From Myxococcales bacterium (GTDB lineage Bacteria > Myxococcota_A > Polyangia > Palsa-1104 > JAEUJZ01), in contig JAEUJZ010000013.1 in assembly GCA_016794505.1 (NCBI GenBank), positions 62,001 through 126,000 on the forward strand: DNA of 64,000 bases, written 5' to 3'. The notes below the pieces were generated by a model. It ran no database searches, had not been told where the DNA came from, and saw only the letters and a list, made by a program, of their open reading frames with translations. The translations under genes were made by a program, and so were the position numbers. Of the stretch, positions 18,650 through 28,000 are shown piece by piece (positions within the stretch are counted from its first letter, which is position 1; each line of letters opens with the position of its first letter).

Positions 18650-20197
18650 CTAGCGGCCCGCGCCACTCAAGGCCGAGCCAGCGACGGCGAGCAAGGCCTT
18701 CAGGTCTTCGTCGTTGAACATCAGTTGACCGCCGATGTAGAAGTCGCGGCCGGTATTGCTAAGCACCCCCGGCGGCCGGTCATTGAGCACATCGTCGACG
18801 CCGCCGACCACATACAGGTTGCGATAGGGCTGCACCAAGCTCCAGATGCGCAGGCGCGGCAGGACGTTGGCGCGGAAGTCGAACAGATCGGCGCGCAGCG
18901 CCAAGCGCTCGCGGAAGAAGTCCAAATCAAAGCCGATGCCACCCGTCGATTCCTTGATGCCGTAGCGCAGCGTCAAAATGAACCACTTGGGATCGAAGAG
19001 GAAGCGCTTGGCAAACTGGAAGCTGATCTTGAAGCCGCGCGTCATCGTCACCGTATCCGTCGTCGTCGCCACTGGTTTCGATGGGTCGTCGGTGGTGGTG
19101 TACACGCGCTGATAGCTGCGCGTGCCGCGCGGATCATCGATGAGCTCCAGCTGATAGTACTTGTCGGGGCGCGTCTGCAGGCGAATCTCGACGGCGTTTT
19201 TGATGTCGTTGGTCGACACATAGTACTCGGCGCGCAGGCCCACAATCGTCTGAAGCTGGCCCAGCGTGCGCACAAAGTCGCGCGCGTCGTCCGTGATCTG
19301 CTGCACGTTGTCGCCGATGGCTTCGTCGACGAGCAAGCGACCCACCGTGCCCTTGCCCTTGCGCACGTCCGTGGTCAAGGACGCCACGTTGCCAAGCGCA
19401 GTGTTCAAGCTGTCCACGGCGTTCGAGATCTTGTCCAGGTTCTGACGCAGCTTGGTTCCCGTCGAGTCGACTTCGCTCGATCCCTTGCCAACGAGATCGC
19501 GCAGGCCCTCGGTGATCTCGCGCACGTTGGCGATGGCTTTTGAGATGTCTTCGCGGCTCTGGCCGCCGGTCATGCCCTTGACGTCGACGGCGATCTCGTC
19601 GACGTGCTTGATCAACTGGGTGATGGCGTCTGAGTTTTTGACGATGCTGCTCTGCACGTCGCGTGCGATGTCCTGCACCGGCCCCTGCGTCAGCTTCTGC
19701 ACATCGCGCAAGATGTCGCGCACGATGGGCAGCGTCTCGTTCACTTGATACAGGATGTCCGACGTCGTGATCGCTTCAACCACGTTGACCACTTGGTCGC
19801 CGTCTTTTAAGCGATGGTTGCGCGTCATTTGGCCCGACAGCGGGTCGGGCGACTCAGGCGTGCCGGGATCGACTTCGATGTAGTACTCGCCCAGCAGCGA
19901 CGAGCTTTTCTTGTAGATCGCGGCGTTCGACCACAGCTCGGTGTCGGGTCGAATGCGAATCGCGACGCGCGCCAAGTTGCCTTGCAGGCGGCGATCCACG
20001 ATCTCGCCAATCAGCAGACCGGCCACTTGCACGCGCGACTTGTCGACCAAGCCCGTCGCGTCTTTGAACAGCGCCCACACCACGGGCCCGGCCGGCCCGC
20101 GCATGCTCTTGCTGACAAAGCGGTACGCCACCGTGCTCATCACCAGAATCAAGACGGTGGTGATCCCCACCTTGAGCGCAGCTGAAAACGTCTTCAT
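18650..20197 (-). CDS. MlaD-family MCE-domain protein with long helical middle and barrel-like C-terminus
   Basis: A 515-residue substrate-binding subunit of an Mla-type ABC transporter. An N-terminal membrane helix (about 8-26) is followed by one MCE domain (about 38-120, with VAGLLIGEIVDRRL and SLLGEYYIEVDPG). A long helical region (about 150-300) is of the kind that forms tunnels in PqiB/Mce proteins. The C-terminal 170 residues are unlike E. coli MlaD (about 180 residues in total). They contain alternating aromatic/hydrophobic strands (FKISFQFAKRFLF, WFILTLRYGI, RDFYIGGQLMF) resembling a small outer-membrane barrel. The ATG at 20197 overlaps the mlaF stop as ATGA, showing translational coupling; an upstream extension in frame is spurious. 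Confidence 0.88.
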   Translation of the reverse strand: MKTFSAALKVGITTVLILVMSTVAYRFVSKSMRGPAGPVVWALFKDATGLVDKSRVQVAGLLIGEIVDRRLQGNLARVAIRIRPDTELWSNAAIYKKSSSLLGEYYIEVDPGTPESPDPLSGQMTRNHRLKDGDQVVNVVEAITTSDILYQVNETLPIVRDILRDVQKLTQGPVQDIARDVQSSIVKNSDAITQLIKHVDEIAVDVKGMTGGQSREDISKAIANVREITEGLRDLVGKGSSEVDSTGTKLRQNLDKISNAVDSLNTALGNVASLTTDVRKGKGTVGRLLVDEAIGDNVQQITDDARDFVRTLGQLQTIVGLRAEYYVSTNDIKNAVEIRLQTRPDKYYQLELIDDPRGTRSYQRVYTTTDDPSKPVATTTDTVTMTRGFKISFQFAKRFLFDPKWFILTLRYGIKESTGGIGFDLDFFRERLALRADLFDFRANVLPRLRIWSLVQPYRNLYVVGGVDDVLNDRPPGVLSNTGRDFYIGGQLMFNDEDLKALLAVAGSALSGAGR

Positions 20198-21099
20198 GGG
20201 GGTGCTCCCGCGGTAACCAAGGGCTCGTCGATTAAGTCGGCTTCGGCAACCGGATCCATATGCACAGCGCCCGATGTGGCGATGAATTCGCGCAGCCACT
20301 TGTGGTTGCTTTTGCGCAGCTCATCCGGTGGACCGCTCTCGATGATTCTACCGTTGTAAAGCGCCGACACGCGGTCTCCGATACGGAACGTCGACGCCAT
20401 ATCGTGGCTGATGATGACGCTGGTCACGCCGTGCTCGCGCGAGACACTGCGGATCATGTCATCGACATTCTTGGTCGATACCGGATCCAGGCCCGTCGTT
20501 GGCTCGTCGTAAAGCAGGATACGCGGCTTCATGACCAGGGCTCGCGCCAAGCCCACGCGCTTGCGCTGACCGCCGGACAGCTCGGCTGGGAACTTGCGCA
20601 AAAGAACGCGCGGCAAGGCCAGCTTGTCGAGCTGTTCCAGCGCGATGTCGTGCAGCTCGCTTCGGCTGTATCGCCGCGGCGGCCGGCGGCGACCATCGGC
20701 ATAGCGCTCAGGCGTCGTCGGGTCGCCGTGCTCGACCAGCGCAAAGACGATGTTTTCTTCAACGGTCAGCGAGTCAAACAGCGCCGCATACTGAAACAGC
20801 ATGCCGAACTGCTTGCGCACGCGATTTAGCCCCACGTCGTTGAGTGGCACGATGTCTTCGCCGTCGACAAAGATGCTTCCGGCGTCGGGCTTGAGCAGCC
20901 CCATCAGGTGCTTCATGATCACCGACTTGCCCTGGCCCGAGCCGCCGATGATGACGTTGATCTTGCCGCGTGCGATGTCGAGGTCGATGCCGCGCAAGAC
21001 GTGGTGGGTACCAAACGTCTTGTTGATGCCGCGAATACGGACGTGCCACTCGTCGCTGCGCTGGCTGATGTCCTCGTTTACCTCGGGCTTCCACGGCAT
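20194..21099 (-). CDS. MlaF-type ABC transporter ATP-binding protein
   Basis: A 301-residue cytoplasmic ATPase of the Mla/Mce lipid transporter group. Walker A is GGSGQGKS (52-59), the Q-loop Gln103 sits in LFQYAALFDSLTV, the ABC signature is LSGGQRKR (174-181), Walker B is ILLYDEP (194-200), and the switch His is in VIISHD. 'GGSGQGKSV' and 'QYAALFDSLTVEEN' are typical of MlaF. A short basic insert (about 125-146) separates the Q-loop and signature regions. It lies between mlaE (9 bases upstream) and mlaD (4-base overlap). It powers phospholipid movement between inner and outer membranes; direction is not shown by sequence. Confidence 0.93.
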   Translation of the reverse strand: MPWKPEVNEDISQRSDEWHVRIRGINKTFGTHHVLRGIDLDIARGKINVIIGGSGQGKSVIMKHLMGLLKPDAGSIFVDGEDIVPLNDVGLNRVRKQFGMLFQYAALFDSLTVEENIVFALVEHGDPTTPERYADGRRRPPRRYSRSELHDIALEQLDKLALPRVLLRKFPAELSGGQRKRVGLARALVMKPRILLYDEPTTGLDPVSTKNVDDMIRSVSREHGVTSVIISHDMASTFRIGDRVSALYNGRIIESGPPDELRKSNHKWLREFIATSGAVHMDPVAEADLIDEPLVTAGAPP

Positions 21100-21108
21100 G
21101 CGGCTACT

Positions 21109-21930
21109 CTAGTTCTGGATGTTCTTGCTAAAGAACGTCAGCCAGATGTCAGTCAGGAAGTAATCGAGCACCAGGATGGTGACGAAGCTGCCGACGACGG
21201 CGCGCGTGGTGGCGACGCCGACACCCTTGGCTCCACCTGAGGCGTTATAGCCCTGCTGGCATGCAATCAGCGTCAGCGCCAAGCCAAAGATCACCGCCTT
21301 GATCATCCCCTGCGTGATGTCGTTGGGATCGAGCAGCCAGCGCGCGTTTTCCATGAAGATGCCGCGATCGACGTTCTGCATGCCGACGGCAACGATGTAC
21401 GCACCGACCATGCCGATGCAGTTAAACACCATGGCCAAGAGCGGCACCATGAGGATTCCGCCGATGACGCGCGGCACGACCAGATACTGCACGGGGTTTA
21501 CCGCCATCGTCGCCAGCGCATCGATCTGCTCGGTGATGCGCATCGATCCCAGCTCGGTCGCCATGCCTGCGCCGGCCCGCGCCGCGACGACGATGGACGT
21601 AAACACCGGGGCCAGCTCACGCGTCAGGGCCAAGCCGACGGTGGCGCCAGTAAATGCCTCGGCTTGGAAGGTGCGCAGCGCCGAGCTGAGCTGCAGTGCA
21701 AAGACTGCTCCGACGAACAAGCTGATTAGAAGGACGATGGGCAGCGACTCGACGCCGATGAACACCATGGCTTCGAGCAGCACGCTCAGGCGGTACGGCG
21801 GGCGCAGCGCCCAGCGCACGACGTTCCACAGCAGCATGATGTGCGCGCCGAGCTGCTCCAGCGACGCCGAGAGGAGCCGGAGCAGCGGTCCCCACAGGCG
21901 GTCCACCACCGCGGCCAGCCGCTGAAGCAT
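21109..21930 (-). CDS. MlaE-family ABC transporter permease
   Basis: A 273-residue inner-membrane permease with five to six hydrophobic segments (about 35-55, 60-95, 150-185, 200-215, 235-265) and the MlaE/YrbE hallmark run GLALTRELAPVFTSIVVAAR followed by GAGMATELGSMRITEQIDAL, the conserved coupling region. An AGGATGG lies a few bases before ATG 21930. It is the first of the three transporter genes. Together with MlaF and MlaD it forms a lipid transporter maintaining outer-membrane asymmetry or carrying other hydrophobic cargo. MlaB and MlaC homologues are not visible; instead TPR and PhnD-like genes follow. Confidence 0.93.
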   Translation of the reverse strand: MLQRLAAVVDRLWGPLLRLLSASLEQLGAHIMLLWNVVRWALRPPYRLSVLLEAMVFIGVESLPIVLLISLFVGAVFALQLSSALRTFQAEAFTGATVGLALTRELAPVFTSIVVAARAGAGMATELGSMRITEQIDALATMAVNPVQYLVVPRVIGGILMVPLLAMVFNCIGMVGAYIVAVGMQNVDRGIFMENARWLLDPNDITQGMIKAVIFGLALTLIACQQGYNASGGAKGVGVATTRAVVGSFVTILVLDYFLTDIWLTFFSKNIQN

Positions 21931-22050
21931 GAAACCATCCTATCTTCTTTTGCCTGCGCAGCGTTAGCGGTGTCTTGAGGGGCCAAGGCGCTGGACAATC
22001 GAGTGCGGCACGGCGTGCTGCGTGAAAGCAAGCTCAGCCGTTTGTCGCCG

Positions 22051-23373
22051 CTATTCGGCGGCAACCTGCCATGGCATGTACTGACCCATGCCGCTGTCGT
22101 AGTTGCGGAAGATGAACGTCCCCTTGCTGCCCACCACCGACACGCGCTGCGGCTTGCCGTTGCTGGCTGGCGAGCAGTGAACGCCCTTGAAGTCGACGGT
22201 TGCGTAGTTCTTGTCGACGAGCTGGATCGTGTCTTTTTCCCACGTGATGCCCAAGATGTCATAGCCCGTGCGATAGACCACGCCGCCGTCACCCACAGCC
22301 CAGCGGTCGTACGACGAAAACGCGCACGCCGAGCGCAGCGTACTGGTGCCAATCGGCGATGGCTGCGGCATGGTCCATGAGTTGGCGCTGCCCGAGACGC
22401 GCTGCACGTACGTTCCGCTGCTGCCGACCACCGAGACATCGGTGTTGTAGGGATCGACCGCCATGCCCAGATAGCTCGATCCAGCACCGGGCCGCGGCGT
22501 AAAGGCTCCGACGGGTCCCCACGTGCCGGTGCCAGTCAGGACGAACAGAGCGCCGTTATCGCCCGCCGCCCAGGCATGCCCTTCCGAGCAGCGTCCCGTC
22601 GTGGTCATCATGCACATCATCATCAGTTCATAGGTCGTGATCGACGCCAGGCCGCTCAGCGTGCGCAGCGATGGGCGAGGGTCCGTGCCCAGGTTCGTCG
22701 CCGCCTGCCACGTGACCGTGGCATCCGACTGGATGTTGCCGCTCATGACAAAGCCATCGTCCCCACTGACATAAGCTTTTACCTGGCCTTGCGGTGGGAG
22801 CGTTATTTTTGTAGTTAAGTCATGATTCCAATCACCAACCCACAAAGATCGTGTCGTAGCCGGAGTGGTATGAGCGGGCCTGGCCGTTCCATCAATATAA
22901 GAAAATATCTTATTATCATTCGAAATCGCAATTATTAACTGTTTATCTTGCGGAGCCGATTGATATACATGCCCGCGCCAAATCCCGGTAATTGATTTTC
23001 CAGGATTTACAGATATTGTCCTCTGTGGTTCCAAGCCTGGGACATACGTAATTGTATTATCATAATAAATCTTAATTTCACCATTTCCCGTCCCAACCAT
23101 CGTCGTACGATTGCCATCGTTTGCGACATATACACTTGTATAAAGTGGGGCTGTGCCCGCCATGTCGTCTGGGGCCGAGCCCATCATGTCGCCTGTCGAT
23201 GTCCCGCCATCTCCGCCATTCATCGACAGATCCTGCCCCGGTGGCGTGTAGCCATCTGGGCACTTAAACCCAGGACGACCGCAGTCAGTGACCGAGCTAG
23301 ACCATATCTTGTCGCAGCTCCAGATTCCTCCGATCAAGAAAAGTGCGGAACTAGCGATCATGAACGTACGCAT
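22051..23373 (-). CDS. Lipoprotein of unknown function, possible beta-propeller
   Basis: A 440-residue predicted lipoprotein; hydrophobic signal followed by a Cys at about residue 20 (GGIWSC) and a Cys/Gly/Asp/Met-rich linker (about 30-75) as is common in myxobacterial surface lipoproteins. The rest contains repeating segments such as HAWAAGDNGALFVLTGTGTW, VSVVGSSGTYVQRV, RWAVGDGGVVYRTG and VSVVGSKGTFIFRN. These resemble the YCF48/BNR-like blades of photosystem-assembly-type beta-propellers. ATG 23373 is preferred over the GTG six bases upstream because AGGAG lies 6 bases before it. The part encoded at about 22800-23150 uses AT-rich codons unlike its neighbours. Function unknown; it sits between a PEGA gene and mlaE. 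Confidence 0.65.
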   Translation of the reverse strand: MRTFMIASSALFLIGGIWSCDKIWSSSVTDCGRPGFKCPDGYTPPGQDLSMNGGDGGTSTGDMMGSAPDDMAGTAPLYTSVYVANDGNRTTMVGTGNGEIKIYYDNTITYVPGLEPQRTISVNPGKSITGIWRGHVYQSAPQDKQLIIAISNDNKIFSYIDGTARPAHTTPATTRSLWVGDWNHDLTTKITLPPQGQVKAYVSGDDGFVMSGNIQSDATVTWQAATNLGTDPRPSLRTLSGLASITTYELMMMCMMTTTGRCSEGHAWAAGDNGALFVLTGTGTWGPVGAFTPRPGAGSSYLGMAVDPYNTDVSVVGSSGTYVQRVSGSANSWTMPQPSPIGTSTLRSACAFSSYDRWAVGDGGVVYRTGYDILGITWEKDTIQLVDKNYATVDFKGVHCSPASNGKPQRVSVVGSKGTFIFRNYDSGMGQYMPWQVAAE

Positions 23374-23447
23374 AGTCACTCCTTTATGGTCTGCGATAAG
23401 ATCGGAATTCCAGTATTCAGCGATATGGTTTCTCAGGAATTCACGAT

Positions 23448-25022
23448 TTATTTTACTTTGGGTCCCGGAATCAGGATCAGGACGGCTCCGCCGACAGCCA
23501 TCAACCCACCCACCGAAAGCAGCGCAATGCCCTTATCTTGTGTATCAAAATAGGTCTTGTTCTCGGGGTCCGCGGGCCGGCCGTGCTGCACCAAGCCCGA
23601 CACGCCAAAGCCCCCAACCAGGAGGCCGGCGCCAATCAACGAAGCCCCCAGCGCCAAGCGCCACAGCGGACGCGGTGCCCGCTCACCCGGCTGCGGCCCT
23701 CGCGCCGTGACAACAACAGGAGGAGGCGGCGAAGCGACCACGACGGGCGGCGGCGGCTTGACCGGCTCGGCTTCGCTGACTAGCTCGACGCGCAGCGTCG
23801 CCTTCTTGCCCTCTTCGACGACGATGGTGGCGGTGTGCAGCTTGTAGCCGGCTTGCTTGACGACCAGCGTGTAGCTGCCGGTAAGCGCCGCGCGCTGGTA
23901 CGGCGCCTGTCCCAGCTTGCGCTCGGTCAGCAAGATGTCCGCCCCCGGCGGCGTCGACAGCACTTCCAAGATGCCGCGCGGTCGCGCCATGCCCTCGTTC
24001 AGCACGCGCGACACCAGTGCATCCAAGGTCACGCTGGCCTGATCCGCCGAGCAGCGTGTACACGGCTCGCTGCGCTTCGCGGCCGAGTCGCCCGTCGTCG
24101 CCTCGACCAACGACAGACGCAAGGTCCAGTCTGACTGCGTCAAGTCCCCGGTGGCTTCGATGCTGGTCGCAAGCAAGTAATCTGCCTCGTTTACCGTCGT
24201 CAGCTTGTCCTGGCAGTCCAGCTGTTCCAGACAGTCAGCCAAGCGCGGCGCCTGCGCCAAGGCCACGCCCTTGGGCACGATGGACAGGCGCTGCTTGCGC
24301 ACCGCTTGCTCGATCGTCTGACTCAGCAAGCGCTGCGCTTCTGAGGGCACGCCTTTGTACTCGGGCAGCCACACCACAGCCGGCACGACACGCGACACCA
24401 CGGCATCCGAGTTGACGTTGAAGCGAAGCTCGGACAGACGACCCGGCAAGACCTTGACCGGACCTTCGATGCGACGCTGGGCAATCTCCAGCGTGATGCG
24501 GTGCTCGCCACTGGTCAGAAGCAGCGGCAGCGGCAAAGGCAGCATGCCGGTAAGTCGCTCATCGACCAACACCAGCGCGCCGCGCTCACCCACGATCGCC
24601 ACCTCGCCACTCGGTGGACGCGGCTGCTCGACAAGCTGCTCGGCATCTTTCTTGGCCGCCGCATCTTGCCCGCTTGCCGGATCGGCCAGATAGCGCCGCA
24701 TCAGGTCCTGCGCCGCGACAGTGCGACCGCTTAGCCACGCCATGCGCCCAAGCTGATACAGCGTCTCGGCATCGGGCGAAACGCGATAGGCCTGAGACAG
24801 CAGATCGGCCGCGGCTGTGAAGTCTTTCACCAACAGCGCCGAGATCCCCTGCTGCCGCAGGCTGCGCGCTCGCTCACCGAGCCCCGTGCCCGCGCTGCCG
24901 GTCTTTTCCTTGCCTTTTTTCGCCCAAGAAAGCGGCGTCAGCAGGGACAAAAGCAGCCCGAGCAACAGCCCCACGCAGCGCGGGCCTCTTGCCAAACAAA
25001 CACCCCAGCGATGCCGACTCAT
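23448..25022 (-). CDS. PEGA-domain envelope protein with TPR-like N-terminus
   Basis: A 524-residue exported protein. A signal peptide (about 1-34, ending LSWA) is followed by a TPR-like helical pair (about 48-110). A middle domain (about 225-340) has paired cysteines (CLEQLDCQDKL, CTRCSAD). A PEGA domain follows (about 350-415, with STPPGADILL and AALTGSYTLVVKQAGY), then a Pro/Val linker and two C-terminal hydrophobic segments (about 455-480 and 500-520). PEGA domains are thought to bind surface polymers or partner proteins. GGGAGGGG precedes ATG 25022. It is 53 bases downstream of the HEAT-repeat kinase gene, so the pair is probably an operon. The middle domain resembles the one in the secreted protein at 38696-39880. 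Confidence 0.75.
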   Translation of the reverse strand: MSRHRWGVCLARGPRCVGLLLGLLLSLLTPLSWAKKGKEKTGSAGTGLGERARSLRQQGISALLVKDFTAAADLLSQAYRVSPDAETLYQLGRMAWLSGRTVAAQDLMRRYLADPASGQDAAAKKDAEQLVEQPRPPSGEVAIVGERGALVLVDERLTGMLPLPLPLLLTSGEHRITLEIAQRRIEGPVKVLPGRLSELRFNVNSDAVVSRVVPAVVWLPEYKGVPSEAQRLLSQTIEQAVRKQRLSIVPKGVALAQAPRLADCLEQLDCQDKLTTVNEADYLLATSIEATGDLTQSDWTLRLSLVEATTGDSAAKRSEPCTRCSADQASVTLDALVSRVLNEGMARPRGILEVLSTPPGADILLTERKLGQAPYQRAALTGSYTLVVKQAGYKLHTATIVVEEGKKATLRVELVSEAEPVKPPPPVVVASPPPPVVVTARGPQPGERAPRPLWRLALGASLIGAGLLVGGFGVSGLVQHGRPADPENKTYFDTQDKGIALLSVGGLMAVGGAVLILIPGPKVK

Positions 25023-25075
25023 GCGCGCTCACCCCTCCCCTACTACGATCGCTTGGCCACCTTCGTTCCACGGTT

Positions 25076-28000
25076 TCATGGACAGCTTCCAAGGTTCTGC
25101 ACTTCACCCGGACGAACCTTCACAAACGTCTGCGCTCCGTTGATGGTCACGACGTTGGTGCCCGGCAGCATCCACTCGGTCACTTCGCGGCAGCGGCCCG
25201 ATACGGTCTTGGGCATGCTGACGCGCCCAAGCTGTCCGCGCAGGCGCGCTTGCCCTGCCTCGGCTTCCCCTTTCAGAGATGCCGCGCCCTTGCTCGCTGC
25301 ACCAGTGACCCGCAGGGCTTTTTCGTACTCGCTCATCGCTTCGACAAGCTGGTCTTGCTTCTCGTAGATCTGCGCGATGCGCACTGCCATCTCTTGCGAA
25401 AGCTGCGCACAGGCCTCGGCGAAGCTCTTTTTCTTTTCGCACTGCTTCTCGGCTTTGTGCAGAAGCTTGAGCGCCTTGCCAAAGTCTTTGGCGGAAAAGG
25501 CCTGCAGTCCTTTGCGCGCCAACTGACCGATGGCATCCAGCGCTTTGTCGCCACTGTTCTCGACGGTGGTGAGCGTATCGCTGGCGCCGGCATCGCTGAC
25601 CTTGGGCGGCTCGCCGGCATCCTGCACAGGCGCTGCCGCAGATGCGTCGCTTCCGCCATCGACGGGCGATGAATCCAGCATCACCGGACGCAGCAAGCGC
25701 GGCACGCCATCGCTGTCCTCTGCCGACTTCTTGGCAGCACTCACAGCCGCTCGTTGGTAGCGACTCAGGTCGCCAAAGCGCGCGATCAGCGCCGCTGCCC
25801 GGAAGCGCACGCCCGCGTCGCTGTCTTGCTGCAGCAAGCGCAAGATGGCCAAGCCAGGCGGCCCTTGTGGACCTTCCGGTAGATCGGCCGCCACTTCGGC
25901 TACCAAGCGACGTACCAAGCGCTCGGCATCACGCGCCGCGTCCAGCAAGAAGGGCACCGCCACATCCGGCGGCAGCTTGCCCAGCGCCTCGACGGTCTGC
26001 ATGCGCTCGCCAACATCGGGCCCGTGCAGCAGTCGATCAAGCTCACGCGGCGGAGCCACCTGCTCGCCCAGCCGTCGCAGCAGCGCAAAGGCCATGACAC
26101 TGCTACGCCCCCCTGCCGAAAGAGCATCGCGCAGCGCCGGCAGCGCGCGACTGTCGCCTTGTTCCGCCAGCTTCTGCGCCGCGGTCATGCGCACCCCCGC
26201 ATCGCCATCGGCAAGCATCGCCACCAGCATCGTGCTGGCATCTTTTCGATCGCTCTGCTCGGCCAGAAGCTGCCGCGCGTCGCGATCCGGTGAAGCTTGC
26301 AGAGCCACCAACGCCGGACGCTGCGTCTCGTCTCCCAGACGCAACAGCGCACTGCGCGCCAAGACCTGCTCACTGGGCCTGCCCTGCGTCAGCACATCGC
26401 GCAGCCAGCCCGCGACATCTTGCTTGACCTGCGCCTGACCTTGGTCGCTCAGCACCTTGGCGACACGCGACAGGCCGCGCAGAGCCTCTTCGCGCACAGA
26501 AATTTCCGCGTCGAAAAGTGCCTCGCGAAGTGCCAGCAGCGCATCACGACTGCGCTTGCGCCCAAGGGCCCGCACAGCGCTCTTGCGCACGCGCTGATCA
26601 CCGTCTTTCAACATGCCCGACAGCGCCTGCGTGGCGGCATCGCTTTCGAGATCCCCGAGGACGGCCGTTCCCGCTTGGCGAACCAGCCAGCTGCTGTCGC
26701 GCAGCGCATCTTGCGCCCAGGCCAGGCTCTGCTCGGACACGACGCTGGCATCCAGCGCCGACAAGCGCAGCACCGCAACCGCGGCAGCTTGTCGCAGGCG
26801 CTCGATCGTTCCGGGGGACAGATTCGGCCGCAACAGACCAATGTCCCGCAGTCGACCGCCAGATCCCAAGCCCTCGACGGCTAGAAGCTGCGCACTTTGG
26901 CTGGCGGCAGGATCGCGCAGCACCTGGCGAAACAGATCGCCCAGCGTCGCGTGCTCGGGCGAGACATACAGCCGTGCGGCCAAAAGCTGCTGCGGCCCTG
27001 GGTTTTCTGCCAGCTGCCGCAGCTCGTCGCGCCCTTGCGGTTCACCGAGCTGCGCCAAGCGATAGGCGATCGGCAAGCGCTTCTGCGGCTGCTCGGCCGA
27101 CGACAGGCGAGACAGAAGCTGGCGACGCGCTGCATCCTCGCCGGCCTGCGAAAGGCGCGTTAGTGCATCCAGCACCACTTCATCGGGCGGGTGACTGCGT
27201 TCCAGCAAGCTGCTGAGCACCGCGACGGCTTTGCGGTTGCCCTTGCCAACCAGGACATATGCCGCGCGAAAGCGCGCCACCTCATCACTGCCATCCAGCA
27301 TCTGCAGCAGCGCCCGCTGCCCACGCTCATCGTCGAGGAGATCCAGTGCAGAGGCAGCGGCTGCCTGCACACTTGGCTGACGCGCGCGAGCAAGCAGGTC
27401 GGCCAGTGGCGACACCGCGCGGCGATCGCCGAGCTGCCCCAGCGCCTCGGCCGAAAGCGCCGCGATGTCGGCATCGGGATCTGAAAGCAGCGGCACCAAG
27501 AAGGGCTGCAGCGCCATCTCGTGCGTCTTGCCCGCGCTCAAAAGCGCGCTCACCCGCAGCTCGCGCGCCGTCGAATCCGGCGAGGATGCGAGCTGCGAAG
27601 CCAGCACCTGCAGCGAAGACGTTCGGACCGTCGCTAGCTCGGCTGCTGACAGCTCACGGCTGCGCAGCTGTTGGCTCGCACGATATTGGCGATACCCCAG
27701 CACACCTGTGCCCAAAAGCAGCACGCCAAGGGCGGCATAGACCGAAAGCAGCTGCCAGCGCCGCGGGCGCAGCACCACCTGCGTCGAAAGCCGCCCGCCC
27801 AGTGAGCTCGCCGATCCCCCCGCGTCCATCGGAAGCAGCGCATCGTCGGGAGCCAGCAGAGCTAGCTCCCGCGAGAGCGCCCCGGCCAGCTCAGCCAGCG
27901 ATGGAAAGCGTTCCTCGCGCGTCTTGGCCAGCATGCGCAGCACGATCGCTTCGACCGCGTCTGGGATGCGCGCGTCGGGACAGCGCTTGCGCGGCGGCGT

